Assembly (NCBI GenBank): GCA_025359845.1
Contig: JANYDT010000200.1
Span: 1 to 33,529, forward strand
Direction of reading: 5' to 3'
DNA: 33,529 bases
Source of the DNA: Acidimicrobiia bacterium
Lineage (GTDB): Bacteria > Actinomycetota > Acidimicrobiia > Acidimicrobiales > JANYDT01
Below the pieces are notes generated by a model. That model was not told the origin of the DNA and made no database searches. It saw only the letters and a list, made by a program, of their open reading frames with translations. Shown here one piece after another: positions 16,001-23,354 of the stretch (positions within the stretch are counted from its first letter, which is position 1; every line of letters starts with the position of its first letter). A program made the translations under genes and the position numbers.

Positions 16001-16146
16001 TCCGCTTCAGGTCGAAACGGGGCCGCGGAAAAGGGACTTGGGTTGGCGCCCGGAGTGTGATCGGGTCCCGTCACCGCGGACGGCGACACCATCATGTCGG
16101 TCCAATTCGTACTCGTTTCGGGCGCAACCTCGAAGCGACGTCTCAT
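13039..16146 (-). CDS. ABC transporter permease with two FtsX/MacB domains
   Basis: This 1035-residue membrane protein has a cytoplasmic N-terminus (about 55 residues) and spans near 56-75, 83-103 and 120-140. A large extracytoplasmic domain follows (about 145-385). The first FtsX core (about 388-470) has the family signature EERRHERGVLRAMG. Further spans and a second extracytoplasmic domain come next, and the second FtsX core (914-1035) has ERRRSIAVLRSMG and a final span at about 88 to 107 residues into it. Such permeases work with LolD/MacB-type ATPases in lipoprotein, peptide or cell-envelope transport; the substrate is unknown. The ATG overlaps the stop of the ATPase gene as ATGA, so the two are coupled. 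Two extra N-terminal spans ahead of the first FtsX unit are unusual. Confidence 0.9.
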   Translation of the reverse strand: MRRRFEVAPETSTNWTDMMVSPSAVTGPDHTPGANPSPFSAAPFRPEADPPSFRSSLLVVLLADLVLVAIIQALVPRHRSPLTGLTVVGALSVPFVLLVVMRPILRRLAWRDLTSSLRTSLAYIATAMVATAAITSAFGVGNVLDAATRRPLVTHLGPVDEIVDITASTDRAEAIRRIESAAPNHVDGVLAADVQPVAVSVASGGPVRTVGARLIATDLVAAGAFGGDANATGLSGATSTEAGHTLVSSELAAALGLRPGAELHIDPIGANLALIVDRVLPARGLASLLSDPTASESAANMFVSGALPAVGNQDRIRHLVFVSNKGGVQGGAKFSAAVVTAVENALAPTVSLDNGSTSALSTTEASVIAVKADALANAQSAGHRYRSIFTGTSLASILLGALLLIATALSLAEERRHERGVLRAMGLRRAATLGISAIEGWILALSAAVLGTGLGAVATTGIVAVARGVYGRSDSGLDLGGAIGMAGLGGGLAVGFVAALGASLGAALWETRRDALGALRNLPPTVIHGSRFGRAAGGVVAMIGTGLFATQIRGTRPSLLLVGLVVAIVGVGVIVWRPHRSRATLSGLGLATAVGAVAVAKVLKTPFAHADLQTYVTVGIIVSAAGVAVMLANFDQLSRVTESIGARFPGRGTTGSRALAARLAVSEPRSRPARTAVITATFALTTFTATLLSLLGQVIDTQSAARTARIRGSFVSQVDLVAGSTTLPVWASQPGVAALGDTSVELATAGSSHFKPVRMTQFDATYAATPSVVDAVLPGIKTNAAAFSRVLGAYGTAIVALPDGLQDRSPYGPGRTVVVSDPASGRTLNIKIVGVTTSTGSSAAVWVSPSTAANLVGAIATDRLLLPAIAPNSNLARAILTPDATVASIRSIGQVVAAQQRSELALLHLLQAHLSVGFLTALVGLASLLLRAAQERRRSIAVLRSMGAPGTALRRAFILESLSLAIVGSVIGIAAAMVSVWRLLASGTFGRLAPLPVPTTSLLAILLVALLASVLAAIAPARRATSSSPAAVLRV

Positions 16147-19100
16147 CGTTGGCTTGACGCTTCGGTTGCGGTTGACCCAGTTCCATTCGAATCGGTTCGA
16201 GTGGTGTCGGTTCGAGTGGTGTCGGTCCCGTTGGATGAAGTCTCGGCGGGCTCGGTCGTGTCGGACGCGATACGGCCGTGGCGCAACGTGATGTGGCGGG
16301 GCGCAACTCGGGCAATCGAATCGTCGTGCGTAACGAGCAGCACGGTGAGGCCGCCCTCGTTGAGTTCGTCGAGGAGATCGAGCACTTGAGCGGCGCTCTC
16401 GACATCGAGGTTGCCAGTCGGTTCGTCAGCCCAAACGATTTGGGGATCACCCACAAGGGCCCGGGCTACTGCGACTCGCTGTTGTTCGCCGCCAGAGAGC
16501 GCGCCGGTAGGAAACGTCGCGCGATTGGCCAATCCCACGCGAGCGATGGCCGCCTCGGCGTGCTCGCGAGCCTTCCGTCGGGGCCATCCATTGAGGAGTA
16601 GCGGGAGTTCCACGTTCTCCACCGCGTTGAATGAAGGCAACAGATTGGCCTGCTGGAAAACGAACCCCATGGCCGCGGCGCGGTGCTTGGCTCGTTCGGC
16701 GTCGGACAGCTGAGCCAGGTCCTGATCGCCAATAAGTACTTGCCCTTCGGAGACGTCGTCGAGTCCGGAGAGACAGTTGAGAAGCGTGGTCTTGCCTGAC
16801 CCCGACGGGCCGGTGATCACGACCAGTTCGCCGGCCCGGATCTCGAGATCGATCGACTGCAGCGCGTCGACGTCTTGGCCGGCTACGCGGTATCGGCGGC
16901 CGACGCCGAGGGCCTTTACGACCACTGGGCCGAGGGTGGCCAAGGCGGAAAGGTCAATGGCCGCCGGTCGATGGCGCGGGCCGACTTCGGCCGGCCGATT
17001 AGTGATCGATGATGCGGCTATCGCCATATCGGGGATCGCCACGGTCGTCGGCTCGGGTTCGTCGAGCGCCGGGATAATAAGGCCCGGCGCGAATTCCATC
17101 GACCGCGACTCGACGGTTACCGGCGTGATCTGCTCGGTTTCAAACGGGACGAGCGTGTCCGACGATAGGGTTTGGAATTGAGGGGTGTTGACCCGTAATT
17201 CGGCCAATGTCGATTCGATCTCCGCCACCAGGTCCCTGGCTCGGACCGGTTCGGCCGGAGCGGGTTGGGCTCGATCGAACTCCTCATCGGGTGGTTCGGG
17301 CATGACCCATGTGGCTTGAAGGAGAGCCTCATGGTGTCGGGGCGTGGCAACCGGGGCGCCATCAACTTGAGTTGTCGAAATGGAGGCCGTCGGAGTCGCC
17401 GGCTCGGGTTCGATGGTCTGCTCCGGTTCGCCGGCCTGCTCCGGTTCGCCGATCTGCTCGGGTTCGCCGATCTGAGCGGCTTCGCCGACCTGCTCGGGCT
17501 CGATGGTCTCGGTGGGCGCGGGTTCGCCGGCCTGCTCGGGTTCGATGGTCTCGGTGGGCGAAGGCATCGCCCAAGAAGGGACTCGGCCCCCATCCGGCGA
17601 CGAGTCGGTCGTTTCGACTTCGCTGTGTTTTCGGCCGAAGAACCGCCGCTTGGTACGTTCCCGAGCCATCGGGCGCACCGTGCTGGCCGGGTCAAGCGCG
17701 CCTCCTGCGCGCGAGGCAATCGGTACTCGCAGCGCTTGACCGAACGAATTGGCCGCTTCGCGATTCTGCTCTCTTGGGTCAGATCCGCTGCGGCGTTCGG
17801 TGCCGTTCCAAATTTCCGCTGATCCGTCGCCGGCGTCCGTTTGCGCCGCTGCGATAGGCCACTCGCGAGCAGGGGCGGGCACCATCATGTCCGGAACAGC
17901 GGCCGCGACTTCGGCTGTTGGACTCTCGATCAGAGCGTGAAGCGAGGGGACTGGCGCGTCAGCGTCGGCCCTCTCCAGGGCGAGCGCCTCGAGCAGTGAG
18001 GGCTCGAGCAGTGAGGGCTCGGGCAAGACCGCGGGCTCGGGCAAGACCGCGGGCTCGCGCAGGACCGCAGGCTCGGGTAGGACCGCAGGCTCGGGTAGGA
18101 CCGCAGGCTCGGGTAGGACCGCGGGCTCGGGTAGGACCGCGGGCTCGGGTAAGACCGCGGGCTCGGGTAAGACATTAGGTATGGGCTGGGCGGCGGGAGT
18201 GGGCTGGGCCGCCGGCTGGGCCGCGTGTCGGGGTGGTGGGGTGACGACCGAAACCTTCGCGACCTCGATCATCGGGGGGCAATTGTCAGTGACGCCGGCC
18301 GCGGTGAGCACCCACGCGGCCTCGGCGTCATCGACCACGTCGAAACCCGTTGAGCGGGCGAGTTCAGCCGGAATGGGTACGACCACCAATCGATCGCCAA
18401 TGCGTACGACTGCTATCTCGGAACGAGACATTCCGCGGACTGTGGGATCGGCGGCCCACGACGCCTCCGGGGTCGACGCCGCTGCTGTTGGAGAAGTATC
18501 GGGCTCGGCCGCCGGTACTTCCACCCCGTCTGGCGGCTTGGCCACGACCGTCTCGGCAAGGAGCTTGTATGAGGTTTCGGCGCGGCGAGAGGCTTCGACG
18601 TCGTGCGGGGTTTCGAATAAGGAAGTTTCAAAAACGGTTGGGCCAGCCGCTCGCATTGAGTGTCTACCGGTTGGGGCCGGCACCGGCTCCCACGGCGTCG
18701 GTGCCGCCGGGAAGGGAGCGGTTTGCGGTGCCAGCGCCACTCCCGGCTCCGAGACGGCACGAGGCACGAGTGGCGTGGCGGCTCGGACCGGTGCGGTCGA
18801 AGGGGCGTCGCGTGAGGGGACCAGTTTTCTTACGTCGGGGTCGAGGTGCCACGGGACGTCGGGACCGACCGACGCAGGTTCGAGAGCCGTGTTGGCGCCG
18901 GCGACGGTTGTGTGCGGGCCTGGAATCGCCGATGCGGTGGAAGATGCGGGGGAAGTGGAGAGGGGTTGGGCAATGGTCTCATCGCCCTGCTGGACGGCCA
19001 TCACCGATGTTGCGATCATTGTCTGGACCGATGACTGCGCAGAAAGGGAGGGTGAAAGAAGCGCTATTGGGATGTCGTCGAGACGACGCGAGCCATCGAG

Positions 19101-19226
19101 GAGATCGTCGAGGGTCGGCGTGTCGAAACGACGCCGTTGTCGGAGCCCAAAAGACATGATCGAAGTATCGGCGCCTCGATCCTCTACCTTGACGACAGAT
19201 TGAGAGGTATTCAGAGATGAGCCCAT
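16143..19226 (-). CDS. ABC transporter ATPase (LolD/MacB type) with a ~770-residue low-complexity N-terminal region
   Basis: The C-terminal 260 residues (16146 to about 16925) are a complete LolD/MacB-like ATPase: Walker A GPSGSGKTT, Q-loop FVFQQ, signature LSGGEQQR, Walker B IVWADEPTGNLD and the switch His in VTHD, then a Thr/Asp/Ser-rich tail. The preceding ~770 residues are Pro/Ala/Glu/Thr-rich and predicted disordered by eye, with two tandem-repeat blocks. One compact stretch (18234-18428) is valine-rich and beta-like, reading RSEIAVVRIGDRLVVVPIP, and could be a small folded domain. No membrane span or signal peptide is visible. The start at ATG 19226 (1027 residues) avoids overlap with the Nudix gene ending at 19246; an ATG at 19157 is possible, and the longest frame would start at 19331. 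It energises the coupled FtsX permease. Such an N-terminal region is far beyond the usual 220-250 residues of the family. Confidence 0.88.
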   Translation of the reverse strand: MGSSLNTSQSVVKVEDRGADTSIMSFGLRQRRRFDTPTLDDLLDGSRRLDDIPIALLSPSLSAQSSVQTMIATSVMAVQQGDETIAQPLSTSPASSTASAIPGPHTTVAGANTALEPASVGPDVPWHLDPDVRKLVPSRDAPSTAPVRAATPLVPRAVSEPGVALAPQTAPFPAAPTPWEPVPAPTGRHSMRAAGPTVFETSLFETPHDVEASRRAETSYKLLAETVVAKPPDGVEVPAAEPDTSPTAAASTPEASWAADPTVRGMSRSEIAVVRIGDRLVVVPIPAELARSTGFDVVDDAEAAWVLTAAGVTDNCPPMIEVAKVSVVTPPPRHAAQPAAQPTPAAQPIPNVLPEPAVLPEPAVLPEPAVLPEPAVLPEPAVLPEPAVLREPAVLPEPAVLPEPSLLEPSLLEALALERADADAPVPSLHALIESPTAEVAAAVPDMMVPAPAREWPIAAAQTDAGDGSAEIWNGTERRSGSDPREQNREAANSFGQALRVPIASRAGGALDPASTVRPMARERTKRRFFGRKHSEVETTDSSPDGGRVPSWAMPSPTETIEPEQAGEPAPTETIEPEQVGEAAQIGEPEQIGEPEQAGEPEQTIEPEPATPTASISTTQVDGAPVATPRHHEALLQATWVMPEPPDEEFDRAQPAPAEPVRARDLVAEIESTLAELRVNTPQFQTLSSDTLVPFETEQITPVTVESRSMEFAPGLIIPALDEPEPTTVAIPDMAIAASSITNRPAEVGPRHRPAAIDLSALATLGPVVVKALGVGRRYRVAGQDVDALQSIDLEIRAGELVVITGPSGSGKTTLLNCLSGLDDVSEGQVLIGDQDLAQLSDAERAKHRAAAMGFVFQQANLLPSFNAVENVELPLLLNGWPRRKAREHAEAAIARVGLANRATFPTGALSGGEQQRVAVARALVGDPQIVWADEPTGNLDVESAAQVLDLLDELNEGGLTVLLVTHDDSIARVAPRHITLRHGRIASDTTEPAETSSNGTDTTRTDTTRTDSNGTGSTATEASSQR
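17407..17559 (-). repeat. 15-bp in-frame imperfect repeats encoding a GEPEQ-like motif
   Basis: Within the ABC ATPase N-terminal region, about ten degenerate 5-residue units of the kind (T/G)EPEQ, GEAAQ and TIEPEQ follow one another, including two copies of the longer unit APTETIEPEQ. All are in frame and acidic. The units differ at several bases, so this array is older or more drifted than the 18-bp array. Confidence 0.75.
18009..18170 (-). repeat. 18-bp tandem repeat array encoding LPEPAV x8 plus variants
   Basis: Nine consecutive 18-bp units on the minus strand encode LPEPAV (one is LREPAV, the last LPEPSL), followed by a shortened LEPSL. Neighbouring units are nearly identical at the base level, which points to recent expansion by slippage or unequal exchange. 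Copy number changes would keep the frame and change only the length of the linker. No spacers, so this is not a CRISPR array. Confidence 0.92.
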
Positions 19227-19245
19227 GATCGTCGACAACGACAGA

Positions 19246-20097
19246 TCACGGGACGGCGGGTATGCCGACGATCTCCTCGACCAATTCTCCGTCGGCTCGG
19301 AGCCGCGGCAAGATCGTCGGAATCTCGCCAATTTGGCTGGCCGCCTCGAGAAAGTCGGAGGCCGTCGAGAATCGACCGATCGCTTCTAATGTTTTGATCG
19401 TTGGCAGAATCATCGCGAATTCTCCTCGTTGACAGCGTTCGAGCGCGTCCAACGGTCGAATCCACACGTTGGCGATGGTTTCGCGATCATCGTGGAGCGG
19501 GACTTGTTCGGGCGGCGCTCCGCAGATAAAGAACCGGGTGTCGTAGCGGCGAGGAGCTCCGATGGGGGTAATCCAGTGACTGAAATAATGCATGCGGTCG
19601 GTCGCCAGCCGCAATCCTTCGGCTTCACAGACTTGTCGTAACGACTGTGCTCCTGAATCGACGCCCGCCCGCCAACCGGTAAACCGGCTCTGCACGTCCA
19701 AGTCGGAGAACGACACCAGGCGGTCGCTGTCGTCGACGGCGAGTAGCACACCGGCTTCTTCGAACGACTCGCGCACAGCGGCAACCCAATATGCGAGCCC
19801 TCCTGCCGCAATACCGAGTCGCTTACTGGCCTGTTCATCGTTAAGTCCGTAACAGAGGTGCTCGATGTCGGGCGGATGGTCGCTCGGATCGACCGCCCCT
19901 CCCGGAAAGACATAGGCGCCCCCCACGAACTTCGACTGAAGACTGCGGCGCAGCATGAAGACCTCGATGCCGAACTCGCCGTTGCGCACCAAGACAACTG
20001 TCGCGGCATCACGTACGACGACCGGGCCGTCTTCGCCCGAAGCGACCGAAGATGGGCTCTCATGGTTGGATTGCACCAGGCGATGGTACCGCCGCAC
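19246..20097 (-). CDS. Nudix hydrolase (NUDT19-like, with insertion in the Nudix box)
   Basis: This 283-residue protein has the beta-strand and start of the Nudix box at 59-70 (GGAYVFPGGAVD). An insertion of about 35 residues separates this from the catalytic helix RESFEEAGVLL at 109-119, which has the metal-binding Glu residues. The insertion and the later segment HWITPIGAPRRYDTRFF resemble NUDT19-type enzymes, some of which cleave CoA and acyl-CoA. It hydrolyses a nucleoside-diphosphate-linked compound; substrate not readable. The GTG start at 20097 is supported by GGGAG 7 nt upstream. Only 13 bp separate it from the divergent start at 20111. Confidence 0.88.
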   Translation of the reverse strand: MRRYHRLVQSNHESPSSVASGEDGPVVVRDAATVVLVRNGEFGIEVFMLRRSLQSKFVGGAYVFPGGAVDPSDHPPDIEHLCYGLNDEQASKRLGIAAGGLAYWVAAVRESFEEAGVLLAVDDSDRLVSFSDLDVQSRFTGWRAGVDSGAQSLRQVCEAEGLRLATDRMHYFSHWITPIGAPRRYDTRFFICGAPPEQVPLHDDRETIANVWIRPLDALERCQRGEFAMILPTIKTLEAIGRFSTASDFLEAASQIGEIPTILPRLRADGELVEEIVGIPAVP

Positions 20098-20110
20098 TAC
20101 CGTTCTCCCG

Positions 20111-21352
20111 ATGCCCGACCCCTCGGCTGAGCCCGTTCTCGGTCAGAAGACGACCGCCGCCGGTCGCGCCTCGGTGGCGCGGCCCCGCGACCCGGCATCG
20201 GGTGGCGCTCTTTGGGGCGATTCGCCTTCCTCCAAGTCGTCGTCGGAGCCGCCGCCGGAAACGCCAGGCAGCCATGACCCGGCCGCGGGAGCGGCTCGAC
20301 GGCCAGCTCCCAAGCCGGGCTCCGGAACCCAACGCAAGCTCGGGCGCGAGGCCAAACGGGCGGCCAAGGGGCAGGGTCGGCGCGAGTCCTCAGTTCGGGC
20401 GGGGACTGCCCCCGGTGCCGCTGAAAAGAATCGGCGGCCTCGACGTAAACCCCCTCGGGCGCAGCGTCCGCCCCGCTGGCGGGGTCGCATCCTGCCCAAG
20501 AGCATCATCGGCATTTCGCTGCTGATGCTCGCGTTTGGGACGGGGATGGCGGCGTCGGGGGTTGGTTTGTACCTGTACTACCAGTACCGCGTCGATACGT
20601 CCGATCAGCAGATCAAGAACTTCAAGGGCGAATTCAAGAAGGCGAAAGACACGATCCGCAACGAAAGTGTGAATGCGCGGGCGCAAATCCAAGCCGAACT
20701 CGAACCGCTTCGAAAGGTCGCGGCCACGGGTCAAACGTTGGAAGCCCTCCTGACTAAAGTGCAGCCTTCGGTGTGGACGGTGTCGACGTTCGACGTGGCC
20801 GGCGCTCCCATCGTCGGCAGCGCCTTCGTCGTGGCGTCCGACGCGGAGAAGTCCTTCCTGCTCACCTCGTATTCGGTGACCAAGGCTGCCGCGACACAAC
20901 CCGGCCCTGACATTCTTGTGCGCAAGGGGGTCGACGAACGCAAAGCCACGCTGTGGACGTGGGACGAAAAAAACGACCTTGCGTTGTTGATCATCGATCA
21001 GGGAAAGTTGCCGCGCCTCGATTGGGCCGCAGCCAAAGACCTTCGTCTTGGAGATCGGGTGTTTGCCGTCTCCGGTTTGGGGACGGCCGGCGGCGCCATC
21101 ACTTCGGGCTACATCGCCGACGTTTCGGCGACCGGGATTCAACACGACGCGGCCGTGGGTGCGGCGTTCCAAGGGGGCCCGATCCTTGATTCCGACGCCA
21201 AGGTGGTCTCCGTCGGGTCGCGCGCGTATGCGCCCCTGGGATTTCCATCCGAAGGCGTCTACTTCGGCATCCCGATCACTGCGGCGTGCGAAAAGGTTCT
21301 GTCCTGCCCGGGGGGCCGGGTTTCGGGAGCCGGCCCCCAATCCGGTCACTGA
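20111..21352 (+). CDS. Membrane-anchored trypsin-fold (HtrA/S1C-like) protein lacking catalytic His and Ser
   Basis: This 413-residue protein has a basic, Pro-rich cytoplasmic region (1-128), one membrane span (131-156), a charged helix likely to be coiled coil (162-205), and an extracytoplasmic chymotrypsin-like domain (about 208-400). Aligned by eye to HtrA, GSAFVV and DLALLIID match the fold, and the Asp of the triad is kept (Asp289). The His position in LLTSYSVTKAA is Ser255, and the Ser position in AAFQGGPILD is Gln354 in place of GNSGGP. It is therefore probably not a protease but a binding or scaffolding pseudoenzyme. No PDZ domain follows. The ATG at 20111 is taken because earlier in-frame starts lie deep inside the opposing Nudix gene; no ribosome-binding site is visible. 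Confidence 0.8.
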   Translation: MPDPSAEPVLGQKTTAAGRASVARPRDPASGGALWGDSPSSKSSSEPPPETPGSHDPAAGAARRPAPKPGSGTQRKLGREAKRAAKGQGRRESSVRAGTAPGAAEKNRRPRRKPPRAQRPPRWRGRILPKSIIGISLLMLAFGTGMAASGVGLYLYYQYRVDTSDQQIKNFKGEFKKAKDTIRNESVNARAQIQAELEPLRKVAATGQTLEALLTKVQPSVWTVSTFDVAGAPIVGSAFVVASDAEKSFLLTSYSVTKAAATQPGPDILVRKGVDERKATLWTWDEKNDLALLIIDQGKLPRLDWAAAKDLRLGDRVFAVSGLGTAGGAITSGYIADVSATGIQHDAAVGAAFQGGPILDSDAKVVSVGSRAYAPLGFPSEGVYFGIPITAACEKVLSCPGGRVSGAGPQSGH

Positions 21353-21377
21353 AGTCAATGACGACGGTGCAATAGCA

Positions 21378-22445
21378 CTAGCGCAGGCCTGAGTCGAGAT
21401 ATTCGGCCACGACCTGGCGCACGCCGGCACAAGGATCCCCCCAGGCTCGTTCACTGCCGAACCGTTCGGTGAGCGACACGATCGTCAGGCCGGCCGACGC
21501 GGCGCGAGCGGTGGTAATGGCCGTGACGACCGGTTCGTCGTCGATCCGGTCGCCGACGATCACAAGAACCGGCACTCCATGTCCGGCCGCCAACCCGCAC
21601 ACCCCACCGACCACTTTGCCCCGGAAAGACTGCTCGTCGAGCAGTCCTTCGCCCGTCACCACGAGTTCCGCGCCCTCAATTGCCGATTCCAAGCCGAGCG
21701 CATCGGCCACCAGCTCAAAACCGGGTACGAGGACTGCCCCGATCGAGGCCAACGCTCCGGCCAGGCCGCCGGCCGCCCCGCCGCCGGCCACACTACGGAT
21801 GTCGATGCCCCGCTCCTCCAGATAGACGTCGGCCAACCTCTGCAGGCGTCGTCGCAGCAGTTGCACCTCAGCCGGTGAGGCACCCTTTTGCGGCCCGAAC
21901 ACCTCGGCCGCCTCGACGAACAGCGTGTCGACGTCGCAGGCCACCTCAATTCGGATGCCCTTTAGGCGGCCAAGTGGTTCAAGCGCTCGAAGCGCCCCGA
22001 ATCCACCATCGGTGGTAGCCGATCCACCAAGTGTGACAATTACTCGCCGGGCGCCGGCGTGCACCGCGGCGAGGATCAGCTCCCCGGTGCCGTAGCTAGA
22101 CGCGCTGAGCGGGTCATTGCCCTCGCGTCCTCCTACGAGGGTCAGTCCCGAAGCGAGGGCCATTTCGAGGTAGGCGGTGGTGCCCCGCAGAAGCCAGGCG
22201 GCATCGATCGGATCGCCCAGCGGCCCGGTCACCTTCGTCAGCCGTGTTGTGCCGCCTTGGCGTGACAGTACGTCGAGGGTTCCCTCGCCGCCATCGGCCA
22301 ACGGGATGCTGAGAACGCTGCGGCCCCGCGGTTCGGCCGAACCGACGACGGCGGCTGCGACCTCCGCGGCCGTCGCCGTGTGGCGAAACTTGTCGGGCGC
22401 GGCCACGATCCGGGGCCAGTCTGACTCTGGTCGCTTGCGGGTCAC
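21378..22445 (-). CDS. Glycerate kinase (GarK/GlxK type)
   Basis: This protein of about 355 residues phosphorylates D-glycerate with ATP. It has the family N-terminus IVAAPDKFRHTATAAEVA (the family normally reads IAPDKFKGSLSA), PLADGGEGT, the GTGELILAA segment, TLGGSATTDGGFG, AGGGAAGGLAGAL and TGEGLLDEQSFRGK. Length is normal. The start is uncertain: GTG 22445 places the first strand close to the N-terminus, as in the family, while a TTG at 22466 would add seven residues. It lies 33 bp downstream of the LytR_C gene on the same strand and may share its transcript, without an obvious functional link. Confidence 0.9.
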   Translation of the reverse strand: MTRKRPESDWPRIVAAPDKFRHTATAAEVAAAVVGSAEPRGRSVLSIPLADGGEGTLDVLSRQGGTTRLTKVTGPLGDPIDAAWLLRGTTAYLEMALASGLTLVGGREGNDPLSASSYGTGELILAAVHAGARRVIVTLGGSATTDGGFGALRALEPLGRLKGIRIEVACDVDTLFVEAAEVFGPQKGASPAEVQLLRRRLQRLADVYLEERGIDIRSVAGGGAAGGLAGALASIGAVLVPGFELVADALGLESAIEGAELVVTGEGLLDEQSFRGKVVGGVCGLAAGHGVPVLVIVGDRIDDEPVVTAITTARAASAGLTIVSLTERFGSERAWGDPCAGVRQVVAEYLDSGLR

Positions 22446-22478
22446 CGATGGCCCGTCACAGCACAAATGTCGGACGGG

Positions 22479-23054
22479 TCAGACGCGCCGGGCGAGCGCC
22501 TTGCCGACGACCACTACCACGTTCGCTCCGGCGGCATCGAACGAAACCGGCGCAACGGTGATCGCGATCGGCTTGAGCTTCAGTTTGTCGGCGATCAGTC
22601 GGGCTTCGGTCTCGTAACCGGCGACAAACAAGACTTGGGAGTTGAGCGTGCTGGACTTGGCCGTTATCGGTGAGGCCAGTTTCCAGCCACCCGGCTTCAA
22701 GAGAGCGAGCACCTTGACGCCCTTGCCGGTGATGCCCGATCCGTTTACGATCAGGACATTCACCGTCGAAGGGCCATGGCCCGCGGGCAGGACCGTGGTG
22801 GTCGCGCCGAGCAGCGGGGTCGTGTCTACGGGCAATGCGCCCGCTAACGTCGTGGTGGTTGCCTGCGCAGCGCTGACTACTGTCGGCGCCGCAGCTCCTG
22901 CAGAGACGTTGCCACCGCGATGACCTGGGTTGGCCCGCAACAGAATCACGCCTAGGACTACCGCTACCGCTAGCAAGGCCACGCCACGCGCCGCGGTGCC
23001 GCTCGCCGATCGGCCGAACGAGTTGTCTTTGGTGGCGTGTCGGGGGGTGTTCAT
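22479..23054 (-). CDS. Membrane-anchored LytR_C (LytR/CpsA/Psr C-terminal) domain protein
   Basis: This 191-residue protein has a short cytoplasmic tail, one membrane span at about 24-40 (GVALLAVAVVLGVILL), a Thr/Ala-rich linker, and a C-terminal domain (about 95-190). The C-terminal domain begins VNVLIVNGSGITGKGVKVLALLK and has the SQVLFVAGYETEARLIADKL helix and a final VVVVVGKAL strand, which is the LytR_C fold. In actinobacteria this domain stands alone or follows the LCP domain of cell-wall glycopolymer ligases. Here there is no LCP domain. It is probably a cell-envelope protein; its ligand is unknown. The ATG at 23054 is clear. Confidence 0.82.
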   Translation of the reverse strand: MNTPRHATKDNSFGRSASGTAARGVALLAVAVVLGVILLRANPGHRGGNVSAGAAAPTVVSAAQATTTTLAGALPVDTTPLLGATTTVLPAGHGPSTVNVLIVNGSGITGKGVKVLALLKPGGWKLASPITAKSSTLNSQVLFVAGYETEARLIADKLKLKPIAITVAPVSFDAAGANVVVVVGKALARRV

Positions 23055-23234
23055 CGGGTCGGCTCTCGGCCCGACGCAATCGGAATCACCGAGATCTGGG
23101 CTGTCGACGGTCGCATCACTCGCTCATGGTATCGGTCAAGGGTGTGTGGGCGTGTTACTGGGCTCGCGACGACCTTTAGGACGGGGTCGCGGCGGAACGA
23201 CCTCCATGGCGAGCCCAGCTACGCTGGCCGGGTC

Positions 23235-23308
23235 GCCCGTGTAGCTCAGTTGGCTAGAGCAGCCGCCTTGTAAGCGGCAGGTCGCCGGTTCGAGTCCGGC
23301 CCCGGGCT
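23235..23308 (+). tRNA. tRNA-Thr (anticodon UGU)
   Basis: The 74-nt cloverleaf folds by eye. D stem is GCTC/GAGC, the anticodon stem GCCGC/GCGGC holds loop CTTGTAA with anticodon TGT, the variable loop is AGGTC, and the T arm is GCCGG-TTCGAGT-CCGGC. Acceptor strands GCCCGTG (23235-23241) and CCCGGGC (23301-23307) pair except for a U-C mismatch at position 6-67; the discriminator is T, and CCA is not encoded. A TACGCT at 23220-23225 may be its -10 box. It stands alone between divergent protein genes. Confidence 0.95.
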
Positions 23309-23354
23309 CTCGCAAGTCCTTCAAGAAAATATAGGACGCCCAAATAATTTCGCC

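Noticed and set aside
18009..18170. Tandem repeat considered as a CRISPR array
   Set aside because: Units are contiguous, 18 bp and in frame with no spacers; protein-coding repeat instead.
18181..19203. 340-codon plus-strand frame opposite the ABC ATPase arm
   Set aside because: Low-complexity Thr/Ser/Gly translation antisense to a repeat-rich gene; no domain and no ribosome-binding site.
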